The notes: generated from the letters alone by a model not told the origin. Positions 8,820 to 17,290 are shown, counted from the stretch's first letter. The stretch: DNA of 64,000 nucleotides from Nocardioides sp. Root122 (GCF_001425025.1 NZ_LMDE01000011.1:1-64000), one strand, 5' to 3'. Numbers and translations: made by a program.

Positions 8820-9560
8820 ATGGCGAACCCTCCGAGCTACGAGACCCTCCCCGAGGACTGGCAGACCGCGCTCTTCGTGGTCGCCCACCCCGACGACATC
8901 GAGTACGGCGCGGCAGCCGCGGTCGCGCGCTGGACCGGGGAGGGCAAGCGCGTCGTCTACTGCATGGTGACCAGCGGCGAGGCCGGCATCGACGGGATGC
9001 ACCCCGACGAGTGCCGTCCGGCGCGCGAGGCCGAGGAGATCGCCTCGGCCGGCGTGGTCGGCGTCGACGAGGTCGAGTTCCTGCGGCTGCCCGACGGCGT
9101 CCTGGAGTACGGCGTCGCCCTGCGGGCGGCGATCGCGAAGGTCGTGCGGCAGCACCGCCCCGACGTCGCGGTGACCATCAACTTCCGCGAGACGTTCGGG
9201 GGCACGAACCTCAACCAGGCCGACCACATCGCGGTCGGCAAGGCGCTGCTGGACGGCGTACGGGACGCGGGGAACCGATGGATCTTCCCCGAGCAGCTCA
9301 CCGACGGCCTCGAGCCGTGGGGTGGCGTACGCGCGGTGTGGGCCGCCGGCTCACCGCAGGCGACACACGCCGTCGACGTCTCCGACACGTTCGACGCGGG
9401 GGTGGCCTCCCTCGAGGAGCACAAGGCCTACATCGACGGCCTCGGCTGGGAGGGCTGGGACCCCGAGGAGTTCCTCGACGGCATCCTCCGCGCAGGTGGC
9501 CAGGGACTCGGCGTCACGCACGCGGCGACGTTCGAGGTGTTCCCGCTCGGCTGGGGGTGA
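8820..9560 (+). CDS. LmbE/PIG-L family deacetylase
   Basis: 246-residue zinc-dependent N-deacetylase of the LmbE/PIG-L family, whose actinobacterial members include MshB and Mca of mycothiol metabolism. The metal motif AHPDDIEYG sits at residues 24-32, followed by a second conserved block TSGEAG and the Asn/His region NLNQADHIAVG. The exact substrate is unknown; the sequence does not clearly place it as MshB or Mca. No Shine-Dalgarno is visible before ATG 8820, but a weak -10-like CATGCT ends six bases upstream, compatible with leaderless translation. It stands 52 bp after the DUF1501 gene. Confidence 0.85.
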   Translation: MANPPSYETLPEDWQTALFVVAHPDDIEYGAAAAVARWTGEGKRVVYCMVTSGEAGIDGMHPDECRPAREAEEIASAGVVGVDEVEFLRLPDGVLEYGVALRAAIAKVVRQHRPDVAVTINFRETFGGTNLNQADHIAVGKALLDGVRDAGNRWIFPEQLTDGLEPWGGVRAVWAAGSPQATHAVDVSDTFDAGVASLEEHKAYIDGLGWEGWDPEEFLDGILRAGGQGLGVTHAATFEVFPLGWG

Positions 9561-9753
9561 CGGCCGGCGTCCGAGTCGTCCGGCCAATGTTGCCTGCCAG
9601 GGCTGATTGCCACGCGCCTGGATGGGTAGGAGGTCGGGCGTGCGGCGGAGTTGCTACCTTTCCGGCGCACAACGGGGGTGCGTGCGGCGACGTGCGGGCC
9701 TGTGTCCGACCCAGGTCCGGAATCGTCCGGACGCAACCAAGGAGAAGCACTGC

Positions 9754-10500
9754 ATGAAGATCCTCAAGCGCCTCGGCGGCGCCGTCGCCGTCGCAGCACT
9801 GGCACTGTCCACGGTCTCGCTCGCGACGCCTGCCCAGGCCGCGCCCGGCGACGCGACGCTCACGTTCGCCCCGACCGCGGTCCTGCCGGACAACACGTGC
9901 ATCGACCACGCCTACACCTACTCCGTCGAGCTCCCGCAGGGCACTACGTCCTGGTCGATCGTCATCGAGCTCGTCGCCCCTGACGGCACCAACGCGCACC
10001 GCGAGTCCTTCGGCACCTTCAACGGCGACCCGTCCGCGGCGTCCGGCGGCCTGCAGCTGTGCTCGGTCTACGAGCAGTACGGCACCTACACGGTCGCCAC
10101 GACCGTCGACTACAAGGTGGGCACCAGCCCGACCGTCTTCGGCGCCCGGCAGGTCGAGGGCACCATCGAGGTCGTCGGCCAGGCGAAGTCGAAGGTCAGC
10201 CTGAAGGCCAAGCGCAAGGGCTCGAAGGTCAAGGCTGCCGCGAAGGTCTCGGTGACCGTCGGCTCGACCACGGGGGCGCCGGCCCAGGGAAGCAAGATCA
10301 CCTTCCAGAAGAAGGTCGGCAAGAAGTGGAAGAAGGTCGCCAAGGGCACCACCAACGCCTCCGGCGTGGCCAAGGCGAAGTTCAAGGCGAAGAAGGGCGA
10401 CCGCGTCCGCGCGGTGTTCGCCGGTGCGGGCGAGGTCATCGTCGGCAGCGGCAGCACGCCGGTGCCCGGCGCGAAGTCGAAGGCGGTCCGCATCCGCTGA
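9754..10500 (+). CDS. Secreted lysine-rich Ig-like protein of unknown function
   Basis: 248 residues with a clear Sec signal peptide (KILKRLGG then a hydrophobic core, cleavage after AQA near residue 29). The first half of the mature protein has two cysteines and looks like a beta-sandwich. The second half begins VGQAKSKVSLKAKRKG and is extremely lysine-rich, resembling the Ig-like repeat tails with KKVGKKWKKVAKGTT common in Nocardioides surface proteins. ATG 9754 has AAGGAG at 9739-9744. It probably sits in or on the cell envelope, where the basic domain could bind teichoic acid or other anionic polymers; this role is an inference. It ends just before a strong terminator. Confidence 0.75.
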   Translation: MKILKRLGGAVAVAALALSTVSLATPAQAAPGDATLTFAPTAVLPDNTCIDHAYTYSVELPQGTTSWSIVIELVAPDGTNAHRESFGTFNGDPSAASGGLQLCSVYEQYGTYTVATTVDYKVGTSPTVFGARQVEGTIEVVGQAKSKVSLKAKRKGSKVKAAAKVSVTVGSTTGAPAQGSKITFQKKVGKKWKKVAKGTTNASGVAKAKFKAKKGDRVRAVFAGAGEVIVGSGSTPVPGAKSKAVRIR

Positions 10501-10517
10501 CCCTCAGCGAGGACGAC

Positions 10518-10550
10518 GAAGGGCCCGAGGCGTGACGCCTCGGGCCCTTC
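10518..10550. terminator. Intrinsic terminator, 15-bp perfect stem
   Basis: Arms 10518-10532 and 10536-10550 are perfect reverse complements (GAAGGGCCCGAGGCG and its complement) around a 3-nt TGA loop. It lies 17 nt after the secreted-protein stop codon and ends beside tRNA-Asn on the opposite strand, so it can stop transcripts from both sides. There is no long U tract, as usual for high-GC actinobacteria. Confidence 0.85.
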
Positions 10551-10554
10551 TCAG

Positions 10555-10627
10555 CTCCCCCGGTTGGACTCGAACCAACAACCCTCCGGTTAACAGCCGA
10601 ATGCTCTGCCAGTTGAGCTACAGGGGA
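10555..10627 (-). tRNA. tRNA-Asn (GTT)
   Basis: 73-nt cloverleaf on the minus strand: acceptor TCCCCTG/CGGGGGA with one G-U pair, D arm GCTC, anticodon loop CTGTTAA with anticodon GTT, T arm GTTGG-TTCGAGT-CCAAC, and discriminator G as expected for asparagine. CCA is not encoded. Confidence 0.95.
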
Positions 10628-10679
10628 TCGCTTGTGCAGCGAGGCGAAACCTTAGCAAGCCCGGACACCGTGGGTGAAA

Positions 10680-11183
10680 TCAGGGCAGGCCGACGTCGCG
10701 CTGCATCGCCTCGAGCGCGCTGCGCGCGGCTGCCCGCACGGCAGGGGCGTCGGGGTCGACCCCTTCGTCGTACTCGTAGACCCACTGGATCCGCCCCGTG
10801 CCCGCGGGGGCGCGGCGGGCGATGACCCGCAGCCCCCGGCGCCCGCCGACCGTGACGTGGCGCTGCAGGACGACGCTGGCGGTGACCCGCTCGCGCACCA
10901 GCTCCAGCAGCCGGCCGGGCTCCTCGAGCGTGGCCGTGTGCACGGGCCGCTGCGCGCCCCAGGTGCCGACCTCGGAGAGCCGGAAGCTGTCGGTGTCGCG
11001 GTCCCAGTCGGCCGCCTCCACCTGCTCCCAAGGGACCCGCCGGGTCTCCCCTCCAGCGACGACGTAGAACGCGTCACGGGTGCCGGCGAGGACGGTGCCG
11101 TCGCTCGCGGTGGCCGCCGCCAGCACGCGCTCCCCCGCCGCGACTGCGACGGTCGGTGACGACGTGCGCGCCCAGCCCCTCAC
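10680..11183 (-). CDS. Hypothetical protein coupled to dnaG
   Basis: 167-residue soluble protein that I do not recognise by name. It has a repetitive beta pattern (TVLAGTRDAFYVV, RRVPWEQVEAADWD) reminiscent of PH-like domains and a C-terminal helix. No signal peptide or membrane helix is visible. GTG 11183 overlaps the dnaG stop codon by four bases (GTGA), so translation should be coupled to dnaG. Proteins of this kind are often found directly after dnaG in related genomes, but no function is established to my knowledge. Confidence 0.7.
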   Translation of the reverse strand: MRGWARTSSPTVAVAAGERVLAAATASDGTVLAGTRDAFYVVAGGETRRVPWEQVEAADWDRDTDSFRLSEVGTWGAQRPVHTATLEEPGRLLELVRERVTASVVLQRHVTVGGRRGLRVIARRAPAGTGRIQWVYEYDEGVDPDAPAVRAAARSALEAMQRDVGLP

Positions 11184-13081
11184 GACTGTCCGCTCGAGAT
11201 GCCGACAGCACCCTCACGCAGCTTGCGGCGGTGCTGCTCGAGCATCACCAGCTCACCGAACATGCGGTTGTAGTCGAGGGCGTTGTCCACCGGATTGGTG
11301 CGCTGGAGGCGGGCCTTGACGTCGGCGATGCGGCGGGACGTGGTGAGCTCCTGGAGTCGGTAGACGTAGGCCACGGCGAACGTCGGGTTGGGGTCGGACG
11401 TGCCGCGGACGGGCTCGACGCCGAGCTCGGTGACCGCGGCGACGACGGCGGGGTCGGACGCCGCGCCACGCACCTTGGTGGACCACGCCGGGTCGTCGGC
11501 GCCGCTCGCCGGGCCGCCGGCCGCGGTGACCGCCTCCCAGACGCCCTGGAAGGTCGGGTGGGTGAAGTCGCCGGAGGTGACGTGGGTGGTCGTGCGCCCG
11601 ACGCCGGACGGGTGCTGGATGACGAGCTTGAGCAGCTCACGCTCGATGAGGAAGCGGGGGTCGGAGAGGCTGGGGAGCGACGGCCGCACGGGCTCGGGTG
11701 CCGCCGCCGGCTCGGTGGCTCGTGGCGTACGACGCTCCTCGGTCGGCGCCGGCCGGCTCGCCGCGCGACGCACCTCCCGGCGCACCTCGTCGACGTCGAC
11801 GCCGACCATGTGGGCGAGCTCGCGGGAGAACGACTCGACCTTGGTCTTGTCGCGGATGCTCGCCACCAGGCCGGCCGCGTCTCGCAGCGCGTCGACACGG
11901 CCGTCGGCGCGGTCGAGGTCGTAGCGGGCCAGGATGTTGTCGAGGGCGAAGCGGTAGAGCGGCTGGCGCTTCGCGACCAGCTCACGCACAGCCTCATCAC
12001 CCTCCTTGAGCCGCAGGTCGCAGGGGTCCATCCCCTCCGGGGCGACCGCGACGTAGGTCTGCGAGGCGAAGACCTGGTCGCTGTCCAGCACCTTCATCGC
12101 TGCCTTCTGCCCGGCCGAGTCGCCGTCGAAGGTGAAGATCACCTCACCACCGGTCGGACCGTGGTCACCCATGAAGCGGCGCAGCACCCGGGCGTGGTCC
12201 TGGCCGAACGCGGTGCCGCACGACGCCACGGCGGTGCGCACCCCGGCGAGGTGGCAGGCCATCACGTCGGTGTAGCCCTCGACGACGACGGCCTGCTGGC
12301 TGTCCTTCATCGCGGTGCGCGCCAGGTCGATGCCGTAGAGGACGTGGCTCTTCTTGTAGATCGCGGTCTCGGAGGTGTTGAGGTACTTGGCCTCGATCCG
12401 GTCGTCGTCGAAGATGCGCCGGGCGCCGAAGCCGATCGTGTCGCCGTTGGCCTCGCGGATCGGCCAGACCAGCCGGCCCCGGAAGCGGTCGTAGTGGGAG
12501 CGGCCCAGGGCCACCAGACCGGCAGCGACGGACTCCTCGTCGGAGATCCGGCGACCGCGCAGGTGGCGCGTGAGCGCCTCCCCGTCGCGCGGCGCGAAGC
12601 CCACCCCGAACAGCTCCGCCGCCTCTTGGTCGAACCCGCGCTGGTCGAGGAACTGCCGGGCGACCACGGCGTCCGCGGTGGCGAGCTGCTCGGCGTAGAA
12701 CTCCTGGGCGATGCGGTGCGCCTCGATGAGCCGGGCACGGGCCGGGCCCCTCGGGCGCTGCGGCTCGTCGTCGCCGTCCTCGCGGCGCAGCTGGACGCCG
12801 TACTTCTCGGCGAGGCGCTCGACGGTCTCGGTGAAGGTCAGGCCGTCGACCTTCATCAGGAAGGAGATGACGTCACCGCCCTCGCCGCAGCCGAAGCAGT
12901 GGTAGAAGGAGCGCGACGGGTTGACGTTGAACGACGGAGTCTTCTCGTCGTGGAAGGGGCACAGGCCCTTCAGCGTGCCGCCGCCCGCGCGCCTGAGCGT
13001 GACGTACTGCGACACGACGTCGTCGATCCGCGCCTTCTCGCGCACCTCGGCGATGTCGTCGTCGCGAATCCGGCCTGCCAC
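11180..13081 (-). CDS. dnaG: DNA primase
   Basis: 633-residue bacterial primase that lays down RNA primers for replication. The N-terminal CHC2 zinc finger has C41, H44, C62 and C65 (CPFHDEKTPSF then FYHCFGCGEGG). The central Toprim domain includes VVEGYTDVMA and FDGDSAGQKAA, and the C-terminal region would contact DnaB. The start at GTG 13081 gives the family N terminus (residues ARIDDVVSQYVTLRR follow soon); the frame is open further upstream but into unrelated sequence. A -10 hexamer TAGACT (13089-13094) ends seven bases before the GTG and no Shine-Dalgarno exists, so the mRNA is probably leaderless. Confidence 0.96.
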   Translation of the reverse strand: MAGRIRDDDIAEVREKARIDDVVSQYVTLRRAGGGTLKGLCPFHDEKTPSFNVNPSRSFYHCFGCGEGGDVISFLMKVDGLTFTETVERLAEKYGVQLRREDGDDEPQRPRGPARARLIEAHRIAQEFYAEQLATADAVVARQFLDQRGFDQEAAELFGVGFAPRDGEALTRHLRGRRISDEESVAAGLVALGRSHYDRFRGRLVWPIREANGDTIGFGARRIFDDDRIEAKYLNTSETAIYKKSHVLYGIDLARTAMKDSQQAVVVEGYTDVMACHLAGVRTAVASCGTAFGQDHARVLRRFMGDHGPTGGEVIFTFDGDSAGQKAAMKVLDSDQVFASQTYVAVAPEGMDPCDLRLKEGDEAVRELVAKRQPLYRFALDNILARYDLDRADGRVDALRDAAGLVASIRDKTKVESFSRELAHMVGVDVDEVRREVRRAASRPAPTEERRTPRATEPAAAPEPVRPSLPSLSDPRFLIERELLKLVIQHPSGVGRTTTHVTSGDFTHPTFQGVWEAVTAAGGPASGADDPAWSTKVRGAASDPAVVAAVTELGVEPVRGTSDPNPTFAVAYVYRLQELTTSRRIADVKARLQRTNPVDNALDYNRMFGELVMLEQHRRKLREGAVGISSGQS

Positions 13082-13219
13082 GTCGGGGAGTCTACGGCGG
13101 GGCACCCACTCCCGCCGCGGGGTCTCCACATCGTCGCGGGATCCTTGGAGAGATGGCCCGTGCACCCCTTCGGGCGAACCGTGCTGGTGCGGGCCGGGGG
13201 TGTCTGCGAAGGTCGAGAC

Positions 13220-13627
13220 ATGACTGCTCAGCACGGAGCGCCAGAGGGTCAGACCCTCGGCGCACTCGTCCACCAGCTGTCCCAGCAGATCCCCGAGCTG
13301 ATCCGCTCGGAGATGAGGCTGGCGCAGGCCGAGGTGGCGGAGAAGGGCAAGCGCGCAGGCGTCGGGATCGGCATGTTCAGCGTCGCCGGCCTCCTCGGGT
13401 TCTTCGCCCTCGCCGCCCTCGTCACGACCGCGATCCTGGGCCTGGCCACCGTCGTCGACGCCTGGCTGGCAGCACTCATCGTCGCGGTCGTCCTCCTCGT
13501 CGGCGCGGCCGTCGCTGGCCTGGTCGGCAAGAACAAGGTGGCCGAGGCCGGCCCCCCTGCGCCCGAGCGGGCGATCCAGGGGATCAAGGAGGACATCGCC
13601 ACGGTGAAGGGAGACCACCATGCCTGA
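13220..13627 (+). CDS. Phage_holin_3_6-family (actinobacterial holin-like) membrane protein
   Basis: 135 residues with a soluble amphipathic N terminus (LVHQLSQQIPELIRSEMRLAQAEV, typical of this family), two closely spaced membrane helices (about 50-72 and 78-100) and a charged tail. Despite the family name (putative actinobacterial holin-X), chromosomal members travel with DUF3618 and YtxH-like genes, as here, and are not phage lysis proteins; envelope stress roles are suspected. The gene diverges from dnaG and overlaps the next reading frame by eight bases, so the small genes form one operon. Confidence 0.8.
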   Translation: MTAQHGAPEGQTLGALVHQLSQQIPELIRSEMRLAQAEVAEKGKRAGVGIGMFSVAGLLGFFALAALVTTAILGLATVVDAWLAALIVAVVLLVGAAVAGLVGKNKVAEAGPPAPERAIQGIKEDIATVKGDHHA

Positions 13628-13871
13628 GCAGAAGACACCCGAGGAGCTCGAGGCCGACGTCGCGCGCCAGCGCGAGCAGCTCGCCGAGACCGTCGACGAC
13701 CTCGCCGCCAAGCTCGACGTGAAGTCCCAGGCGCAGCAGAAGGTCGCTGCGCTCAAGGACTCGGCCACGACCGCCGACGGCTCCCCCCGCCCCGAGGTGC
13801 TCGCCGCGGCGGGGTCGCTGGCCGCGATGGCCCTCGTCCTGATCGTGTGGCGCCTGCGCCGCAACCACTGA
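13620..13871 (+). CDS. DUF3618 domain protein
   Basis: 83-residue protein matching the DUF3618 pattern: N-terminal PEELEADVARQREQLAETVDDLAAKLDVK (about residues 7-35), a helical linker, then a single C-terminal membrane helix and a basic WRLRRNH tail. Function unknown; family members accompany holin_3_6 proteins. ATG 13620 lies inside the end of the previous gene, consistent with translational coupling. Likely a bitopic inner-membrane protein with a cytoplasmic coiled N terminus. Confidence 0.82.
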   Translation: MPEQKTPEELEADVARQREQLAETVDDLAAKLDVKSQAQQKVAALKDSATTADGSPRPEVLAAAGSLAAMALVLIVWRLRRNH

Positions 13872-13891
13872 ACCACCGGAAGGAACGCACC

Positions 13892-14218
13892 ATGAGGAAG
13901 CTGTCCCTGCTGATCGCCGCCGCTGCGGGCTACGTGCTCGGCACCCGTGCCGGACGCGAGCGTTACGAGCAGATCAAGAAGGCCGCCACCCGGGTCAAGG
14001 AGGACCCGCGCGTGCAGGAGAAGGCGCACCAGGCCGCCGACCTCGCCAAGGAGAAGGCGCCGGTGGTGAAGGACAAGGTCACCTCGGCCGCCAGCACCGC
14101 GGCCGACAAGGTGACCCCGTCGGGCAGCGGCAACCACCGCTCCGACCTCGAGGACAGCCTCAACCCCGACAACGTCGCGCTCCAGGACAACCCCTACCCG
14201 CAGGGCGACCTGCCCTAG
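13892..14218 (+). CDS. YtxH-like membrane-anchored protein
   Basis: 108 residues. A short N-terminal membrane segment (KLSLLIAAAAGYVLGTRAG) contains the GYVLGTRAGRERYEQI motif of YtxH-like proteins, and the rest is a charged helical repeat (KEDPRVQEK, AKEKAPVVKDKV) ending in a disordered tail. GGAAGGA at 13878-13884 supports ATG 13892. Third member of the holin-like/DUF3618 operon, probably induced in envelope or general stress; this is inferred from family context only. Confidence 0.75.
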   Translation: MRKLSLLIAAAAGYVLGTRAGRERYEQIKKAATRVKEDPRVQEKAHQAADLAKEKAPVVKDKVTSAASTAADKVTPSGSGNHRSDLEDSLNPDNVALQDNPYPQGDLP

Positions 14219-14256
14219 GTCGGGTCTCGCTCGGGTCCTGCGCGTCCCTCGCTCGG

Positions 14257-15531
14257 CTACGGCCGGGTGAGGGACGTGTGACGGGCGACGGCGCTGGCGT
14301 CCGTGAGCGAGGCCACCTGGTCGATGACGACCCGGCGCCGTCCGGCGTCGTCCGTCGCTGCGTGCCAGTCCTCGGCGAACACGGGGTCGAGCGCCTCGAC
14401 GCCGCGGGACCAGAGCGCCTCGACTAGCTCGGCCACGAGCTCACGCTGACGCTTCATCAGTGAGACGCGGTCGTCGGCCTGCATGACGTAGAGGGACGCG
14501 AGGCCCTTGAGCACGCCGATCTCGACCTCGGTCTGCTCGGGCACGACCAGGTCGGCACGGTTGCGCACGAGCGGATCGCCCCCGGTGGCGGCGAACGTCG
14601 CCTGCTGGACGCTCCCGCAGAAGCGGCCGATGAGGTCGCTGGTGAGGTTCTTGATCGCGGCGAGGCTGCGGCGCGAACCGTCGTAGGGCGTCTGCGGCCA
14701 GCTGCCGACGGCCCGCAGCCCGGCGAGGGCCTCGTCGAGGGTGGCGTCGTCGACGCCGGGGAGGTACCAGGATCGGACGGTCTCCCACAGGCCGTCACGG
14801 TCGAGCCGGGTGAGGTCGAGCCGGCCGGCGACGATTCCGTCCTCGACGTCGTGGACGGAATAGGCCACGTCGTCGGCGAGGTCCATCACCTGGGCCTCGA
14901 GACAGCGACGACGCCCCGCGACACCGGCGCGCATCCAGTCGAAGACCGGGCGGTCGTCGTCGTAGACGCCGAACTTGACGACCACCCGCGGCGTGCCGTC
15001 GGCGTGGACGCCGTGCGGGCCGGTCGCCTCGGAGCGTGGCCAGGGGTACTTCGTGCAGGCGTCGAGCGTGGCTCGGGTCAGGTTGAGACCCACCGACCGG
15101 CCGGCGTCGTCGAAGGTCTTCGACTCCAGCCTGGTCAGCAGGCGCAACGTCTGTGCGTTGCCCTCGAAGCCCCCGCAGTCGACGCTGAGCTCGGCGAGCA
15201 CCCGCTCGCCGTTGTGCCCGAACGGCGGATGTCCCATGTCGTGGGCCAGCGCCGCGGTCTCGGCGATGTCGGGGTGCGTGCCCAACGCGCGCGCCAGGTC
15301 GCGGGCGACCTGCGCGACCTCGAGGCTGTGCGTGAGCCGGTTGCGGACGAAGTCGTCGGTCTGCGGACCGACCACCTGCGTCTTGGCCGCGAGCCGGCGG
15401 GACGCGGCAGCGTGGACCACGCGCGCCCGGTCGCGCTCGAACGCCAGCCGGACGGGGGCGTCGACCCGCTTGGGGGGCTCGGCGACCACGCGCTCGCGCG
15501 CCGGGTCGTCGTACAGGTCCTCGATGCTCAT
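14257..15531 (-). CDS. dgt: Deoxyguanosinetriphosphate triphosphohydrolase-like protein
   Basis: 424-residue HD-domain dNTPase that hydrolyses dGTP or other dNTPs to nucleoside and triphosphate. The metal ligands are visible as H68 (LTHSLEV), H97-D98 and H101 (LAHDMGHPPFGH), with a later conserved Asp in VMDLADDVAYSVHD. The length agrees with the bacterial short dGTPase group. ATG 15531 begins the conserved MSIEDLYDD start. The gene lies between dusB/glyS and dnaG in the usual actinobacterial order. Confidence 0.92.
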   Translation of the reverse strand: MSIEDLYDDPARERVVAEPPKRVDAPVRLAFERDRARVVHAAASRRLAAKTQVVGPQTDDFVRNRLTHSLEVAQVARDLARALGTHPDIAETAALAHDMGHPPFGHNGERVLAELSVDCGGFEGNAQTLRLLTRLESKTFDDAGRSVGLNLTRATLDACTKYPWPRSEATGPHGVHADGTPRVVVKFGVYDDDRPVFDWMRAGVAGRRRCLEAQVMDLADDVAYSVHDVEDGIVAGRLDLTRLDRDGLWETVRSWYLPGVDDATLDEALAGLRAVGSWPQTPYDGSRRSLAAIKNLTSDLIGRFCGSVQQATFAATGGDPLVRNRADLVVPEQTEVEIGVLKGLASLYVMQADDRVSLMKRQRELVAELVEALWSRGVEALDPVFAEDWHAATDDAGRRRVVIDQVASLTDASAVARHTSLTRP

Positions 15532-15650
15532 CGACCGGTGAGCCTAGCGAGGGCAGACGACCACCGCGCGTCGGCTCGACTAGGGTGGGGGTCGACGAAC
15601 CGGCGAGCGCCACCCAGCCGGGTGCCCGGACCGGTCGAGAGGCACACGTC

Positions 15651-16142
15651 ATGTCGACGCCGAACCACCCCGTCCACGTCCGCGATGCAGGCTCCCCGAC
15701 GGATCGGCCGCTCCGGCTGCTCATGGCGCACCGCGTCGGCCACGACACCCTCGACGGCGGCTGGTGGCCCCGCAGCCGGGACCTCGCGACGGAGCTGCGC
15801 GACCTCGTCGACCACTTCCCGGCCGCCCTGGGTCGGGTCACGCACGCGCTCGTCTCCACACCCGACTGGGACGACGCGCCCGCGAGCGTCCGGGCAGCGC
15901 ACGGCGAGGTCCGGGTGGGCACGCTGCCCCGGGACGGCGCTCACCTCGTCCACCTGACCACCTCGAGCCGGACGACGCTCGTCGTGCTGGTGGTTCCGCA
16001 CCACTACACCGACGACCAGGGCGAGGAGGCCCTGCTGGCTGCCGCCACGAAGGGCAACTCGCACTCCACCACGGACCTGCTCGACACGGTCACCGAGCAC
16101 CCCGACATCGACCGGCGGGACCTCTGGTCGACCGACGGGTGA
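15651..16142 (+). CDS. DUF5994 family protein
   Basis: 163-residue cytoplasmic protein of the actinobacterial DUF5994 family, recognised by LDGGWWPRSRDLATELRDLV (about residues 33-53) and the later GTLPRDGAHLVHLTTSSRTTLVVLVVPHH block. Function unknown. ATG 15651 is preceded by GAGAGG. The gene diverges from dgt; TAGGGT near 15580 could be its -10. Orthologues are small, single-domain proteins found in aerobic actinomycetes. Confidence 0.78.
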   Translation: MSTPNHPVHVRDAGSPTDRPLRLLMAHRVGHDTLDGGWWPRSRDLATELRDLVDHFPAALGRVTHALVSTPDWDDAPASVRAAHGEVRVGTLPRDGAHLVHLTTSSRTTLVVLVVPHHYTDDQGEEALLAAATKGNSHSTTDLLDTVTEHPDIDRRDLWSTDG

Positions 16143-16166
16143 GCCCCGCGGGGCCCCGGTGAAGTC

Positions 16167-17099
16167 TCAGTAGACGGTGACGTGCACGTGGTCGTAGTGG
16201 TTGGCGGTGACCGAGCCGCGGTCGGACATGCCCCGCCAGCCCTCGCCGGAGCGTTCCACGGACCAGATCTTCTGCGAGAAGATGATGTACTCGATGCCCA
16301 GCGAGGCGTAGTTGGCACGCAGGAAGTCGGCCACGGCCCAGCCGGTCTCGCCGGTGACCATGATGTCGATCGCCCGACCCTGCCCGTGCTCGCCGTCGCC
16401 GCGCCACGTGCCGTAGCTGGTGATCTGCGGCCAGTTGGCGCACACGACGTCGTGGATGTCGTAGAGGGCGGCGTGGCCGGCGTCGATGGTCGAGCCGTTG
16501 CTGCAGGTGCCGCCCAGGCTCGGGCCCTCGGGCTCGGGCTTCGGCTTGGTCGCGGCGAGGTAGTCGCTGGTCACCCAGCGCGACTGACCGTCGATGACGA
16601 CCTGCGTGCGGCCGGCCTGCTCGCGGCCGGTGACGGTCACCTGACGGAGGGCGTCGATGACGCCCATCTTCTCGGCCTTCTCGCTCGGGCCGTCCCACAG
16701 GTTGAGGGCCTCCGTGGTCCACAGCGTGTCGTCGACACGCTTGGCCAGCCGACGCGCCTGCTGATCGACCTGGAGGTCGCGGCGTGCCGCCGACTCAGCC
16801 TTGGCGGCGGTGCGGATCTGCGACCGCGACACCGTGGTCTCGCCGCGGCGCAGCAGCGCGCTCGCGTTGGCGATCGACTGGCTGGTGCTGGACTGGCTGT
16901 CGCTCGACTGGCTGTCGCTCGACGCGGCCATCAGGTCCGCGCCCGAGGACTCCGGAGCCGCTGACAGCACGCCCATGGTCACCGCGGACAGGGTCGCCAC
17001 GACGGCGAGCGGTGCCGACACCTGGACGGAACGGGGGATCCGGGACGGACGGGGCTTGCGGGTAGCAGGGGTTTCCCGCTTGTGGCGATGCTGAGCCAC
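16167..17099 (-). CDS. Secreted M15-like cell-wall enzyme with SH3-type domain
   Basis: 310-residue exported protein. A basic N terminus (HRHKRETPATRKPRPSR) precedes a hydrophobic signal segment (about 27-50). A Ser/Gln/Asp repeat (DSQSSDSQSSTSQS), an SH3-like stretch (EALNLWDGPSEKAEKMG ... SRWVTSDYL) and a C-terminal domain with GEHGQGRAIDIM and NHYDHVHVTVY follow. The spaced His, Asp and HxH resemble the zinc ligands of peptidase M15-like D,D-carboxypeptidases. GTG 17099 is chosen over the in-frame GTG 17117 because AAAGGA lies eight bases before it. A long leader lies upstream. Likely role: peptidoglycan remodelling, by inference. Confidence 0.75.
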   Translation of the reverse strand: MAQHRHKRETPATRKPRPSRIPRSVQVSAPLAVVATLSAVTMGVLSAAPESSGADLMAASSDSQSSDSQSSTSQSIANASALLRRGETTVSRSQIRTAAKAESAARRDLQVDQQARRLAKRVDDTLWTTEALNLWDGPSEKAEKMGVIDALRQVTVTGREQAGRTQVVIDGQSRWVTSDYLAATKPKPEPEGPSLGGTCSNGSTIDAGHAALYDIHDVVCANWPQITSYGTWRGDGEHGQGRAIDIMVTGETGWAVADFLRANYASLGIEYIIFSQKIWSVERSGEGWRGMSDRGSVTANHYDHVHVTVY

Positions 17100-17290
17100 A
17101 GCGCTGATCCTTTGCACTTGCTGACGGGGGACTGCGCCGAACCACGAGGGAGATCAGGGAGAGATCACGGGGAAGCCTCGTGCCCACGTCGACGCGATCA
17201 TCGAGTGAAGCACACGATTTCCGTGGTGTCCCAATCTCCCCAAGTAAAAATCAGGGTGTTTCGGCTCACCCGGCGCGGATTCCCTGCGTA
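17100..17290 (-). promoter_or_regulatory. Long 5' region of the secreted wall enzyme
   Basis: About 190 bp separate this gene from a possible upstream promoter. On the minus strand there is a 7-bp stem CACGAGG/CCTCGTG (17143-17149 with 17176-17182) enclosing GGGAGATCAGGGAGAG, then CCCGTCAGC just before the ribosome binding site. Leaders of actinobacterial wall hydrolases often carry a ydaO-type c-di-AMP riboswitch whose 3' part contains CCCGUCAGC, but I cannot find the matching 5' conserved blocks, so the identity is open. Confidence 0.25.

Noticed and set aside
11156..13627. A very long open frame on the plus strand antisense to dnaG (over 800 codons).
   Set aside because: It mirrors the codon structure of dnaG, which has unmistakable CHC2 and Toprim motifs. 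High GC leaves opposite frames open. The translated product is compositionally biased and has no fold signature.
13220..13627. A prophage lysis region suggested by the holin-family name.
   Set aside because: The gene sits with DUF3618 and YtxH-like genes beside dnaG, and there is no endolysin, integrase or structural gene nearby.
17100..17290. A firm call of a ydaO c-di-AMP riboswitch.
   Set aside because: Only CCCGTCAGC resembles the family; the 5' conserved blocks are not found, so it is kept only as a low-confidence leader.
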